Positions 26,841-35,307 are shown, numbered from the stretch's first letter. The stretch: 39,209 bases of DNA from an uncultured Alphaproteobacteria bacterium (GCA_902599445.1 CACKFK010000016.1:1-39209), one strand, 5' to 3'. Program-made: numbers and translations. Notes: generated from the letters alone by a model not told the origin.

Positions 26841-27290
26841 ATGATGTTTGCTGGATATAGAATTGTTATTTCTTTATTAAGTTTATTTTTGGTCCAAGGT
26901 TGTGCTACTTCTCAGCAAGGCACACAGCAGGTTGTGAACTTTACTAGTATACCAGCAGGAGCTTATGTTAAGACTTCTCATGGTTTCAGTTGTTCCTTAA
27001 CACCATGCAAAATAACATTACCACGGAACAAGTCATTTGAGGCTGTAATTTCTAAACCAGGTTTTACAACCGAGCGTGTGAAAGTTAATTCAGGACCAAG
27101 TGGATTTGGTGCAGTTGGTGCAGTTGGAAGTGCTTTAATTGGTGGAGTTGTAGCAACCGGATATGATGTCTACAAAGGTGGAGTGTTTGAATTAACACCC
27201 AATGTTATAGAAGTAAAAATGCAAAGTACGTCAGCTATGGTTCTTGAAGAGGTAAGGGGTATTTCTAATATGAACCTTTTTGGGGAATAA
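26841..27290 (+). CDS. PEGA-domain lipoprotein
   Basis: Predicted lipoprotein of 149 residues. A signal peptide ends in the lipobox LVQGC (Cys21). The mature part begins with a PEGA-type beta domain: VVNFTSIPAGAYVKTS, a TPCKITLP turn and VISKPGFTTERV. A Gly-rich hydrophobic stretch follows (FGAVGAVGSALIGGVVATGY) that may contact or span a membrane. PEGA domains are found on surface and envelope proteins of unknown binding role. The frame begins at 26751, but the adjacent ATGs at 26841 and 26844 place the signal peptide at the N-terminus. It is divergent from the beta-solenoid protein, so the two may share regulation. Confidence 0.78.
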   Translation: MMFAGYRIVISLLSLFLVQGCATSQQGTQQVVNFTSIPAGAYVKTSHGFSCSLTPCKITLPRNKSFEAVISKPGFTTERVKVNSGPSGFGAVGAVGSALIGGVVATGYDVYKGGVFELTPNVIEVKMQSTSAMVLEEVRGISNMNLFGE

Positions 27291-27417
27291 TCATTGAAGC
27301 GCTAATTATTTAAGGATTAGCATATGATTATCATTTAAATTTAATTTTGATTTTCTCTCTAGGTAAAGTATATGTTTTACTTGAGAAGAATTCTTATACA
27401 ACAAATATGGAAAAAAA

Positions 27418-28734
27418 ATGAAAGAGAATGACAGTGCTCATGAACAAGAAGGTGGCTGGCTAGCAAAAACCTCCTATGCTTTATTTGATGTAGGAAATTC
27501 AGCTGTTGGGGCCATGCATGCAACTTTCATTTTTGCAGTCTATTTCGCTAGTGCAGTCGCACCGGAACATGGCACTTCATATTGGGGGTACACTACTGGT
27601 GCTGCGGCTTTGGTTGTAGCCATTCTAGGACCGATTCTGGGTGGCTTGGCTGATTCCAGAGCACAAAGAAAGATGTTCTTAGCTATAGTTGTTTTGATTG
27701 GTGTTATGGCCAATGTCATTTTGTGGAAAGTGGAACCAAGTGAGGCTTTTATTTGGTTTGCGTTAATCTTTTCTTTTTTTTCTATCCTAGCAAATGAACT
27801 CATGTTTGTTTTTTATAATGCCTTATTACCATCTGTGGCATCGAAGAAAAACATGGGTCGCGTATCTGGAATTGGTTGGGCTGTAGGCTATTTTGGGGCC
27901 ATCATTGCATTAGTACTAGCATTAGTAGTTTTTATTATGCCAGAGGAAGCCCCTTTTGGATTAGACAAAGAAAATTCGGAGCATGTAAGAGCTACAATGA
28001 TTTTGGCAGGGCTATGGTTGCTGATATTTAGCTTACCATTATTCATTTTTGTTAAGGAGGGTGCTTCTCCCTCCAACCTCTCAAAGCCATGGGAAATTAT
28101 CAAGACTGGATGGAATGAGATTGGTAAAATACCCGGTTTACGAAGGTTTTTAATTGCCCGAATGTTATATGTGGATGGACTTACTGTCGTTTTTGCATTC
28201 ATAGGGATTTTTGCAGCGAAAGTTTTTGGGTTTAGTGGTCAAGACGTTCTTTTATTTGCGATAGCCGTTAATTTCACCTGTGGGGTAGGAGCTTTAATAG
28301 GAGGCTGGTTCGATGATAAGCTTGGTTCTTTTAAGACTATAAAAATCGCTCTTATTTTTTTGATTATTATAGGAGCTCTTGTTTTACTATCTCCTAATGC
28401 ATTGTCTTTTTGGATATTTAGTTTGATAGCTGGTTTGTTTATAGGTCCCGTCCAGTCAGCAAGTCGATCGTTAGTTTCACACTTAGCACCAGAGGAGCAT
28501 AGGGCTCAAATCTTTGGATTTTATATGTTAGCTGGAAAGATTACTTCTTTTTTAGGTCCAATGGTATATGCCACAATAGTATTGTGGGCAACCCAAAGCC
28601 CCCTAATTGAAAGTCTATCTTTTACTTTATTTGGGGAAGGTAATGGAACTTTGGGAGAAAGAGCAGGCATGATAACGGTAGTACTATTTTTGATTGCAGG
28701 TTATTTTGTATTAGGTAGAAAAAGTCCTGGCTAA
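27418..28734 (+). CDS. MFS transporter, UMF1 (Atg22-like) family
   Basis: Twelve-helix major facilitator of 438 residues. The N-terminus SYALFDVGNSAVGAMHATFIFAVYF is the signature of the UMF1 family, related to yeast vacuolar amino-acid effluxer Atg22. The loop between helices 2 and 3 is GPILGGLADSRAQRK, the usual MFS motif A. FVFYNALLPSVASKKNMGRVSGIGWAVGYFGAI is also characteristic. The substrate is not known for bacterial members; amino-acid export or import is an extrapolation. No regulator or catabolic gene is adjacent. Its end converges on the DUF3147 gene. Confidence 0.88.
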   Translation: MKENDSAHEQEGGWLAKTSYALFDVGNSAVGAMHATFIFAVYFASAVAPEHGTSYWGYTTGAAALVVAILGPILGGLADSRAQRKMFLAIVVLIGVMANVILWKVEPSEAFIWFALIFSFFSILANELMFVFYNALLPSVASKKNMGRVSGIGWAVGYFGAIIALVLALVVFIMPEEAPFGLDKENSEHVRATMILAGLWLLIFSLPLFIFVKEGASPSNLSKPWEIIKTGWNEIGKIPGLRRFLIARMLYVDGLTVVFAFIGIFAAKVFGFSGQDVLLFAIAVNFTCGVGALIGGWFDDKLGSFKTIKIALIFLIIIGALVLLSPNALSFWIFSLIAGLFIGPVQSASRSLVSHLAPEEHRAQIFGFYMLAGKITSFLGPMVYATIVLWATQSPLIESLSFTLFGEGNGTLGERAGMITVVLFLIAGYFVLGRKSPG

Positions 28735-28763
28735 TCCTTGGCCAAATTAGCGTTATCAAAGGG

Positions 28764-28779
28764 ATCAAAATTTTTTGAT
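28764..28779. terminator. palindrome between convergent genes
   Basis: ATCAAAA-TT-TTTTGAT is a perfect 16-bp palindrome, 30 bp after the MFS gene stop, between two convergent genes. It could end transcription in both directions, but the stem is AT-only apart from one G/C pair per arm, so it is weak. Confidence 0.25.
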
Positions 28780-28858
28780 TCATGGACTTTCTAGAGTACT
28801 TCCCCAAATTATGAATCAATAATATTTACCGCTGAAAATATTGTAATTAGTCATTTCT

Positions 28859-29200
28859 CTATGAACGTATTAAATAGGAAGTAATATAAAAAAGGATGAC
28901 TGTTACAAAACACCCTACAAGAAGTGCGATAAAGAAATGAGCCCCCTTTTGGAGAAGTGCCGGGATAATTAAAAACATTGGAAGACTTGGTATTACAAAC
29001 CAAAAAATTTGAGTACTTAATAAGGCTATTTTTGAGACATCTTTAGTTTCTATCCATATCCAGGTTAGAGAAATTATAGATACTAACGGTAAGGCAATTA
29101 TAAGAGCTGCTAGAATTGTTGACCTATTACTAACTTCAGAAGCAATCAAAATGATCATCCCTGAAGTTAAAGCTTTTACAACCTCTAGCATAGACAGCAT
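28859..29200 (-). CDS. DUF3147-like small membrane protein
   Basis: A 113-residue protein with four predicted membrane helices. The first half holds IASEVSNRSTILAALIIALPLVSII followed by WIWIETKDVSKIALLSTQIFWFVIPSLPMFLIIP. This matches the DUF3147 pattern (SEVAKRSTLLGALLASLPLVS then TGD...LSTSIFW). The function of the family is unknown. The neighbours give no clue: it stands alone on the minus strand between convergent MFS and divergent yjbQ-like genes. Confidence 0.75.
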   Translation of the reverse strand: MLSMLEVVKALTSGMIILIASEVSNRSTILAALIIALPLVSIISLTWIWIETKDVSKIALLSTQIFWFVIPSLPMFLIIPALLQKGAHFFIALLVGCFVTVILFYITSYLIRS

Positions 29201-29461
29201 ATGGTTTTCTACAAATTTTCCGACGTCACTATTTAACAGGTAATACTATTTTTGTCTAAATAATACTGTGCATTATTAATATAAAATCAACTATTTTTTC
29301 CTTCGGGCCGTATTTTATAATTTTTATCAAATAATGGTTAGATTGCGAACTTTTCTTTGGCCTCAATGATAAGGTGTTGTAAGCTAGGACAGATTATTGA
29401 AAATTTAGCACTGTTAATTCATTTACAATAACAACTCTTATAGTCTTGTAGGAAAAGATAG

Positions 29462-29881
29462 TTGCAAAAAACTTTTGAAATAAGGGTTAACACCATAGGC
29501 CAGAGGCTGATTAATATTACAGAAGACATCAAAAAATTTGTTGGCTCATCAGAAATTGAGTTGGGTTTTTTGAATATTTCTATACTTCACACCAGTGCGT
29601 CTCTGATTATTCAGGAAAATGCTTCAAGAGATGTTCTGGTGGATTTATTAAATTTTTACGACAAATTAGTTCCAATGAATGGAACATTATATAACCATTC
29701 ATTAGAAGGAAAAGATGACATGCCGGCTCACATAAAGACATCTCTAACAAGTACTAATCTTACGATTAGCATTGTTGATGGTTCAATGAAGCTGGGTTTT
29801 TGGCAGGGGATATATCTATTTGAACATCGCATTGAAAACCATCTTCGTATCGTTTTTTGTCATATAATGGGTGAGAAATGA
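29462..29881 (+). CDS. yjbQ: YjbQ family protein (UPF0047, secondary thiamine-phosphate synthase-like)
   Basis: A 139-residue protein with the UPF0047 signatures ISILHTSASLIIQEN, EGKDDMPAHIKTSL and GFWQGIYLFEHR. E. coli YjbQ has weak thiamine-phosphate synthase activity, which gave the family its name; the physiological role is unsettled. The conserved His and Glu/Asp residues look intact. The start is TTG with GTAGGAAAAG upstream, and no ATG lies near the conserved N-terminus. An alpha/beta hydrolase follows 34 bp later on the same strand. Confidence 0.9.
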   Translation: MQKTFEIRVNTIGQRLINITEDIKKFVGSSEIELGFLNISILHTSASLIIQENASRDVLVDLLNFYDKLVPMNGTLYNHSLEGKDDMPAHIKTSLTSTNLTISIVDGSMKLGFWQGIYLFEHRIENHLRIVFCHIMGEK

Positions 29882-29915
29882 TTCGTCTTTTAAATCTTGA
29901 ATAATTGAGATTGAT

Positions 29916-30695
29916 ATGATCAAGGGACAAACTATTTTATTGATCCATGGAGCAGGAAGTATCGGTAAGGAATGGGAGAATTTCCAAAGAGCTTTCGAAA
30001 CCTTAGGCAATAAAGTAATTGTGCCAACTTTAAGGTTTCATGAGTTGGGCCAGTCAACGAGTCCTGATTTAGGTCAAACCAGTATTCTCGACTATGTTGA
30101 AGACATTGAAAGAATAATTGTATCTCTAGATCAAGACCCAATCATCATCGGCCATTCGATGGGGGGACTTATAGCGTTAGTTATATGCGCTAGGGGATTT
30201 GGCAAGTTGGGCATATTTATAACACCAGCCGCCCCTAGTGGTATCAATGCTATAACTCCTACCGTGTTAAGGATATTTTTTCGTAATATATTTAGATGGA
30301 AGTTTTGGACTAAGCCCGTCCCGCCGAATTTCTCTTCAGCTTACTATGGTGTACTTCATGATTTAGAACGAGACCATGCAAAGAAAGTATTTGATAAGAG
30401 TCATTCAGCTGAGTCTGGTCGTGCTCTTTGTGAAATAGGATTTCCCTTCTTGGATGCTAACAATGCGACAAAGGTCAATGAACAGACAATTGAATGCCCA
30501 ACCCTTATAATTGGAGCCGGACGAGATCGAATAACTCCCATTCAAATAGCTAGAAAGCTGAAGAGGAAATTGAAATCCAAGGCGGATCTCATAGAGTTCC
30601 CACATTTTTCTCATTATATCATGGAGGGTATAGAATTTGAGCAGGTTTTTGAAGAATGTTTAAATTGGATGAGTGAAAAAATAAATAGTAAATAG
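29916..30695 (+). CDS. alpha/beta hydrolase
   Basis: Serine hydrolase fold of 259 residues. LLIHGAGS forms the oxyanion-hole strand turn, and GHSMGG holds the nucleophile Ser81. The acid is probably the Asp of GAGRDRITP, and the base the second His of FPHFSHYIMEG. No signal peptide is visible, so it should be cytoplasmic. The lid region (residues about 110-150, FFRNIFRWKFWTKPVPPNF) is rich in aromatics, which suggests a hydrophobic substrate. Specificity cannot be determined. It is probably co-transcribed with the YjbQ-like gene. Confidence 0.87.
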   Translation: MIKGQTILLIHGAGSIGKEWENFQRAFETLGNKVIVPTLRFHELGQSTSPDLGQTSILDYVEDIERIIVSLDQDPIIIGHSMGGLIALVICARGFGKLGIFITPAAPSGINAITPTVLRIFFRNIFRWKFWTKPVPPNFSSAYYGVLHDLERDHAKKVFDKSHSAESGRALCEIGFPFLDANNATKVNEQTIECPTLIIGAGRDRITPIQIARKLKRKLKSKADLIEFPHFSHYIMEGIEFEQVFEECLNWMSEKINSK

Positions 30696-30743
30696 GAAAA
30701 AGCTAAGTTTTGAATTCAGTGAGTGACTAAGAACAAAAAAATA

Positions 30744-30833
30744 TGGCGGACAGGATGGGATTCGAACCCACGAGAGGGTTGCCCCTCTACTCCCTTAGCA
30801 GGGGAGCGCCTTCAACCACTCGGCCACCTGTCC
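30744..30833 (-). tRNA. tRNA-Ser (anticodon GCU)
   Basis: The minus-strand sequence folds as a class II tRNA. The acceptor stem is GGACAGG/CCTGTCC with discriminator G and an encoded CCA (30746-30744). The D-arm begins GTGGCCGAGTGGTT and the anticodon stem-loop is CTCCC-CTGCTAA-GGGAG, giving anticodon GCU (AGC/AGU codons). It has a long variable arm typical of tRNA-Ser and a T-arm with GGTTCGAATCC. Confidence 0.97.
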
Positions 30834-30842
30834 ACCTATTCC

Positions 30843-30869
30843 TCTATAATGAGGTTGATTCCTAATCAA
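30843..30869 (-). promoter_or_regulatory. putative promoter of tRNA-Ser
   Basis: On the minus strand TTGATT (30869-30864), 15 nt, and TATAGA (30848-30843) lie 9 bp before the tRNA 5' end. The -35 also forms a small inverted repeat with TTGATT read on the plus strand (30855-30869). Confidence 0.4.
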
Positions 30870-30914
30870 GGAGTTTTTGCAGATAAGAGCACATAATTAA
30901 CTGAAAGGTTTCGA

Positions 30915-31412
30915 ATGTATCCCCAGACTAAAACTAAGTTACAAAAGTTATTTTTAATTCTAGCATATTCCATTTTAATATTATTATTGGATCAAGCATC
31001 GAAGTTTTATGTTGTGCATATTTTAGATTTATCGAATTTGCTTTCTATGGAAGTTATTCCAGGCTTTTTTAATTTGAAGATGGCTTGGAATGAGGGAATA
31101 AATTTTGGTTTATTTTCCTCGGGTAGATTTAGTGTGAGGATGATATTAGTCATTGTAGCCATGATGATCTGTGTAATTCTTTTTTTATGGGCATTAAGGC
31201 AGAAAAATTATCTCATACATTTATTCTCAGCTGCAATCATAGGTGGGGCTTTTGGTAATTTACTAGACCGATTAATTTATGGGGCTGTAGCAGATTTCTT
31301 GAATGTTACCTGTTGTGGGATTCAGAATCCCTATTCATTTAACGTAGCTGACATTTCAATTTTTGTTGGTGCGGCAGGTATAATACTCTACCCTAACCAA
31401 TCTAAAAATTAA
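30915..31412 (+). CDS. lspA: signal peptidase II (prolipoprotein signal peptidase)
   Basis: Inner-membrane aspartyl protease that removes signal peptides from diacylated prolipoproteins; the lipoproteins in this window are its presumed clients. The 165 residues form four membrane helices. Signatures are LLLDQASKFYV, FNLKMAWNEGINFGLF and GGAFGNLLDRLIYGAVADFLN (catalytic Asp127). FNVADISI holds the second catalytic Asp146. An unusual Cys-Cys pair (TCCGIQNPYS) lies in the periplasmic loop between the two aspartates. It is followed by mutL, with only a tiny reading frame between. Confidence 0.95.
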   Translation: MYPQTKTKLQKLFLILAYSILILLLDQASKFYVVHILDLSNLLSMEVIPGFFNLKMAWNEGINFGLFSSGRFSVRMILVIVAMMICVILFLWALRQKNYLIHLFSAAIIGGAFGNLLDRLIYGAVADFLNVTCCGIQNPYSFNVADISIFVGAAGIILYPNQSKN

Positions 31413-31441
31413 GATAATTTATAACCTTAAGAGGTAAAAAA

Positions 31442-31513
31442 ATGAATTGGCTAATTTGGTCACCCAGAGTGGCCGAATCGGTCTTTTGTATGCTATATTT
31501 AGTATCATGTTAA
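31442..31513 (+). CDS. possible 23-codon leader ORF upstream of mutL
   Basis: An ATG at 31442, preceded by AAGAGGT at good spacing, opens a 23-codon hydrophobic frame (beginning MNWLIWSPRV, ending YLVSC). Its TAA overlaps the ATG at 31507 of mutL in the sequence ATGTTAA. Since mutL itself has no visible ribosome-binding site, this frame may deliver ribosomes to mutL by translational coupling. It is short enough to be chance. Confidence 0.35.
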   Translation: MNWLIWSPRVAESVFCMLYLVSC

Positions 31514-33423
31514 AAAAGACAGACAAGATAATGAAAAAAAATCCTGAAAAAAGGCCTATAGTACAGCTCGATCAGAAAGTGGCAAATCGAATAGCTGCAG
31601 GGGAAGTGATTGAAAGACCTTCAGCCATCGTTAAGGAATTGATTGAAAACTCAATAGATGCTTCAGCAACAAGAATTGAAGTTTGTATTTCTGACGGGGG
31701 TAAATCATTTATCCAAGTTAAGGATAATGGTTGGGGCATGACAAAATTGGAGCTGCCATTGTCAGTCTGCCGGCATGCCACTTCCAAGCTAGTTGACAAT
31801 AATCTTAGTAAGGTAAACACTTATGGATTTAGAGGAGAGGCTCTGCCTTCTATTGGGGCAACCGCTCGTCTTAGGGTTCAATCTAGTTTAAGAGATAGTG
31901 ATGATTCTTGGGAAATTTTTGTCGACAATGGTACAATAGAAAAAGTTAAACCCTCAGCAACAAATATCGGTACTATTGTGGAAGTTAGAGATCTTTTCTT
32001 TGCAACACCAGCAAGACTAAAGTTTCTGAAGTCTGACAGAATAGAAACTCAATCTATTCTCGATATTTTTAAGAGAATGGCTTTAGTAAATCCTGAAATT
32101 GACTTTTCTTTGACAGATCTCTCCAACCCAGCGAAGTCAAAGTTGATCGTTGATTACAAATCTTATTCAAGAAATTATATGAATTTAGTATTGGCAAATG
32201 ACATTACGGGAAAAGCGAATTCCCAAAGAGTTAGGCAAGTGTTTGGAGAAGAAATCTTTGAAAATTTGTTGACTATTAGCTTCTCTAGCCCAGAAGTGAA
32301 TATTTCGGGACATGTTTCGTTGCCAACTTATTCAAGAAGTAACTCAAGTCATCAATATTTTTTTGTCAATGGTCGACCAATATGGGATAAGCAGTTATTG
32401 GGGGCTATCAGGGCCAGCTATTCTGATTTTATTATGAGAGGTCGTTATCCTGTCGCTGTGATTTACATTGATTGTCCACCCGATTTGGTGGATTCAAATG
32501 TGCATCCAGCGAAAACGGAGGTGAGATTTCAGGATCATTCATTTGTGAGAAGTGCCATTGTATCAACTATAAGGGAGGCAATAGCCAGTGCAAATACCAG
32601 GACTTCCACAGCTGTTTCGGAAAAAATGATGGAAGCCTTTAGGTCAAAGATTGATAATAGAGAATTGGGGGGTAATTTACATAGGGGTTATAGACAGGAG
32701 AATGCTAACCCAACGCCAGTAAGCGCACCGCATTATGGGAATGGGCTTTTGTCGGACATTTCCTCCAGGAATTTTCAAAATGACTCAAATGGATCTGTGG
32801 AAGTATCGGGAATTAAAGAATACTGTCACGAAAAGGATAATGAGTTACCATTAGGCTCTCCTGTTGCTCACGTTCACCAAAACTACATAATATCCCAAAC
32901 TTCAAATGGGTTAGTAATAATTGATCAACATGCAGCGCATGAACGGATAGTTTACGAAGAATTAAAGGCTTTTTGGCGAAAGGCCACAGTAGCCTCCCAA
33001 GTGCTATTAATCCCTGAAATAGTAGAATTAGGAGATGAACGTGCTTCGATTCTTATTGAGTTCAAAAAGGATTTAGAAAACCTAGGTGTTGTGGTAGAGC
33101 AGTTTGGTAGCAAGTCCATATGCTTGAGATCTCTACCAGCAATTTTAGGGCAAGTTAATGGGAGAATACTAGTAAATGATTTGGCAGATGAGCTATTAGA
33201 GCAAAAAGATATTTCGGTGTTGGAAGAAAAAATAGAAGGGATTATTTCTAGAATAGCCTGCCATGGTTCAGTTAGATCTGGAAGAAAACTTAATGCAAAT
33301 GAGATGTCGGCTCTTTTAAGAAAAATGGAGGGAACACCATATTCCAACCAGTGCAACCATGGGAGACCAACTTTTATTGAGCTAAAATTAACAGAAATTG
33401 AAAAATTATTTGAGAGGAACTAA
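31507..33423 (+). CDS. mutL: DNA mismatch repair protein MutL (endonuclease type)
   Basis: GHKL-ATPase mismatch-repair coordinator. The N-terminus has IAAGEVIERPSAIVKELIENSIDA (catalytic Glu and Mg-binding Asn), the DNGWGM motif and TYGFRGEALPSIG. The C-terminal domain keeps the metal-dependent nicking site DQHAAHERIVYEEL. It also has ACHGSVRSG and CNHGRP, so this organism should not need MutH. Possible starts are TTG 31447, ATG 31507 and ATG 31531. The family N-terminus begins near 31531, but 31507 overlaps the stop of a small upstream ORF and is chosen for possible coupling. The linker (residues about 350-440) is short and low complexity. rmuC follows 5 bp later. Confidence 0.93.
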   Translation: MLKKTDKIMKKNPEKRPIVQLDQKVANRIAAGEVIERPSAIVKELIENSIDASATRIEVCISDGGKSFIQVKDNGWGMTKLELPLSVCRHATSKLVDNNLSKVNTYGFRGEALPSIGATARLRVQSSLRDSDDSWEIFVDNGTIEKVKPSATNIGTIVEVRDLFFATPARLKFLKSDRIETQSILDIFKRMALVNPEIDFSLTDLSNPAKSKLIVDYKSYSRNYMNLVLANDITGKANSQRVRQVFGEEIFENLLTISFSSPEVNISGHVSLPTYSRSNSSHQYFFVNGRPIWDKQLLGAIRASYSDFIMRGRYPVAVIYIDCPPDLVDSNVHPAKTEVRFQDHSFVRSAIVSTIREAIASANTRTSTAVSEKMMEAFRSKIDNRELGGNLHRGYRQENANPTPVSAPHYGNGLLSDISSRNFQNDSNGSVEVSGIKEYCHEKDNELPLGSPVAHVHQNYIISQTSNGLVIIDQHAAHERIVYEELKAFWRKATVASQVLLIPEIVELGDERASILIEFKKDLENLGVVVEQFGSKSICLRSLPAILGQVNGRILVNDLADELLEQKDISVLEEKIEGIISRIACHGSVRSGRKLNANEMSALLRKMEGTPYSNQCNHGRPTFIELKLTEIEKLFERN

Positions 33424-33428
33424 TATAG

Positions 33429-34562
33429 GTGGAAGGAGTTTTGAGTTTCGGGCTTTTTATAGTGCTATGTATTGGTTTTTTACTAACAATTATGGCAAGT
33501 GTTATCTTTCGGCAAAGATTGAAGTCAGAGAACAGTAAGGAACTTTTAGTTTATTTAGAGCAGTTAAAAGAGGGGCAACAGAAATTGTCTGGCACGGTAG
33601 AAATTGTGTCAAACAACCAAAATACAAGCAATGCTCATTTGATTGGTCATATGGAGGCAAGGTTGTCCGAAGTACAGAAGCAGATTTTTGATAGTTTGAA
33701 TGGTTCAGCTATAAAGACTGCTCAATCCTTGGGGGCTCTTCAAGAGAGATTAGTTGCAATTGATAAAGCTCAAGATAATTTAGAGAAACTGTCTGGAAAT
33801 GTCTTGAGTCTGCAGGACATTCTATCAAACAAGCAAACTCGGGGAGCATTTGGGGAAATTCAACTTAATGACATTGTGTCTAAGGCTTTGCCACCAGATT
33901 CTTTTTCATTCCAAGTTTTGTTAAGCAACGGTAAAAGAGTTGATTGTATGATCTATCTGCCCGACCCCCCTGGTGCTATAGCTATTGACAGTAAGTTTCC
34001 CTTGGAGGCTTATGATGCGATGAGAAAAGCCAAAGATGAAAATCAAAAAAGAAAAGCGACTCAGGAATTTAGAAAGTCAATCAAAAGTCATATCAATTCT
34101 ATATCCGACAAATATATCGTCGAAGGAGAGACCGCTGATGGTGCAATAATGTTTTTACCTTCAGAATCAATCTATGCTGAGTTACATGCCAATTTTTCAG
34201 ATTTAGTTCGGGAAGGTTTTTCTAGAAGAGTTTGGGTTGTTTCCCCCACAACATGTATGGCTACGTTGAATACAATTAGGGCAATTCTAAAGGACGCCAA
34301 ATTTAAAGAGCATTCCAGTAAAGTAAGGGAGCATTTAGTCCTGCTCTTTAAGGATGTTAATAGGTTAGGTGAGAGGATTGAAAATTTGGACAAGCATTTT
34401 TCTTTAGCTAGTAGAGACCTTGATGAAGTAAAGGTTTCCGCGAATAAAGTGACTGGACGTGCCGACAGGTTAGATTCGCTTAATTTTGAAGAAATAAAGG
34501 TGCTTAATGTTAACAATGATACTGGTCAAAAAAGTTCAAAACTTAACGTGATAAAAGGTTAA
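33429..34562 (+). CDS. rmuC: DNA recombination protein RmuC homolog
   Basis: RmuC-family protein of 377 residues, whose E. coli member limits inversions at short inverted repeats. It has an N-terminal membrane helix (FGLFIVLCIGFLLTIMASVIF), a predicted coiled coil to about residue 120, and then the nuclease-like domain. The domain has TRGAFGEIQLNDIV, VDCMIYLPDPPGAIAIDSKFPLEAY, GAIMFLPSESIYAEL and the closing VWVVSPTTCMATLNTIRAIL. The AIDSK core resembles the PD-(D/E)XK fold expected for the family. The start is probably GTG 33429, though a TTG at 33441 has a better GGAAGGAG upstream. It lies in a tight operon with mutL. Confidence 0.92.
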   Translation: MEGVLSFGLFIVLCIGFLLTIMASVIFRQRLKSENSKELLVYLEQLKEGQQKLSGTVEIVSNNQNTSNAHLIGHMEARLSEVQKQIFDSLNGSAIKTAQSLGALQERLVAIDKAQDNLEKLSGNVLSLQDILSNKQTRGAFGEIQLNDIVSKALPPDSFSFQVLLSNGKRVDCMIYLPDPPGAIAIDSKFPLEAYDAMRKAKDENQKRKATQEFRKSIKSHINSISDKYIVEGETADGAIMFLPSESIYAELHANFSDLVREGFSRRVWVVSPTTCMATLNTIRAILKDAKFKEHSSKVREHLVLLFKDVNRLGERIENLDKHFSLASRDLDEVKVSANKVTGRADRLDSLNFEEIKVLNVNNDTGQKSSKLNVIKG

Positions 34563-34624
34563 AACCAGTGTAAATAGTGTAACCTAGTAAACTAATCAAG
34601 CTAAGAAAATGAAAGTGAGACAAA

Positions 34625-34747
34625 ATGAAATACTTCATAATAGCAATAATGTGCATATTTCTAGGAGGATGTGGTACAGTAGGTGGGGCTATACAAGGTT
34701 TCGGATCTGATATGGATATGGTGGGCGGATACATAACTGATTTCTAG
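34625..34747 (+). CDS. entericidin-like small lipoprotein
   Basis: A 40-codon gene. The product has a short signal peptide ending in the lipobox LGGC (Cys16), then GTVGGAIQGFGSDMDMVGG, a Gly-rich amphipathic tail like that of entericidin EcnA/EcnB proteins. In E. coli these form an antidote/toxin pair, but alphaproteobacteria usually carry a single copy of unknown role. The ATG at 34625 is preceded by an AAGTGAG motif. It lies about 60 bp after rmuC and 90 bp before dut on the same strand. Confidence 0.75.
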   Translation: MKYFIIAIMCIFLGGCGTVGGAIQGFGSDMDMVGGYITDF

Positions 34748-34839
34748 GCTATTTGGTGAAGAAAAGGCTTCTTATCCTTTATTAGTTTTTTGTTATATGT
34801 CCTCTATAGACAGTAGCTTTTGTATAAGGAAATAGAAAA

Positions 34840-35307
34840 GTGGTTGATTGCGTACTGTTGGTAAAGAGATTAGCAGGTTATGAAAATCTTAGTATACCAG
34901 TCTATCAGAGCAAATTTGCGGCTGGTATGGATTTGCATGCTAACCTGCCTATGGAGTGCCGAAGTAGCGGTGTCCTTATACCAGTTTTGGGAAGAGTATT
35001 GATCACAACCGGAATTTCTATTGAAATACCCCAGAATTGTGAAGGCCAAATTAGATCTCGCTCAGGACTTGCCGCAAATGATGGAGTTTCGGTACTTAAT
35101 TCTCCGGGCACAATAGATGCAGACTATCGAGGACATTTAAAGGTAATTTTGGTAAATTTTGGTGATAAAGATTTTTTAGTAAAGCACGGAAACAGAATAG
35201 CTCAACTAGTTATTTCACCGGTTCTAAGGCCAAAGGTCTTGGAGGTCAATAGTTTGAGTTCTTCTGATAGAGGAAGTAAGGGCTTTGGTTCGACTGGTCG
35301 AGCTTGA
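34840..35307 (+). CDS. dut: dUTP diphosphatase
   Basis: Trimeric dUTPase that hydrolyses dUTP to dUMP, preventing uracil incorporation. All five family motifs are present in order: AAGMDLHA, RSRSGLA, the uracil pocket NSPGTIDADYRG with its catalytic Asp, RIAQLVI, and the C-terminal Gly-rich RGSKGFGSTG that closes over the active site. The 155 residues are standard length. The likely start is GTG. It lies between the entericidin-like gene and cysK, transcribed rightward. Confidence 0.95.
   Translation: MVDCVLLVKRLAGYENLSIPVYQSKFAAGMDLHANLPMECRSSGVLIPVLGRVLITTGISIEIPQNCEGQIRSRSGLAANDGVSVLNSPGTIDADYRGHLKVILVNFGDKDFLVKHGNRIAQLVISPVLRPKVLEVNSLSSSDRGSKGFGSTGRA

Noticed and set aside
27301-27321. 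GCTAAT...ATTAGC hairpin after the PEGA gene
   Set aside because: The stem has six pairs, the loop nine bases, and no T-tract follows; too weak to call a terminator.
31463-31490. tRNA-Ser-like D-arm (GTGGCCGAATCGGTC) near the start of mutL
   Set aside because: It resembles the D-arm of tRNA-Ser/Leu, but no acceptor, anticodon or T-arm follows. It is probably coincidence.
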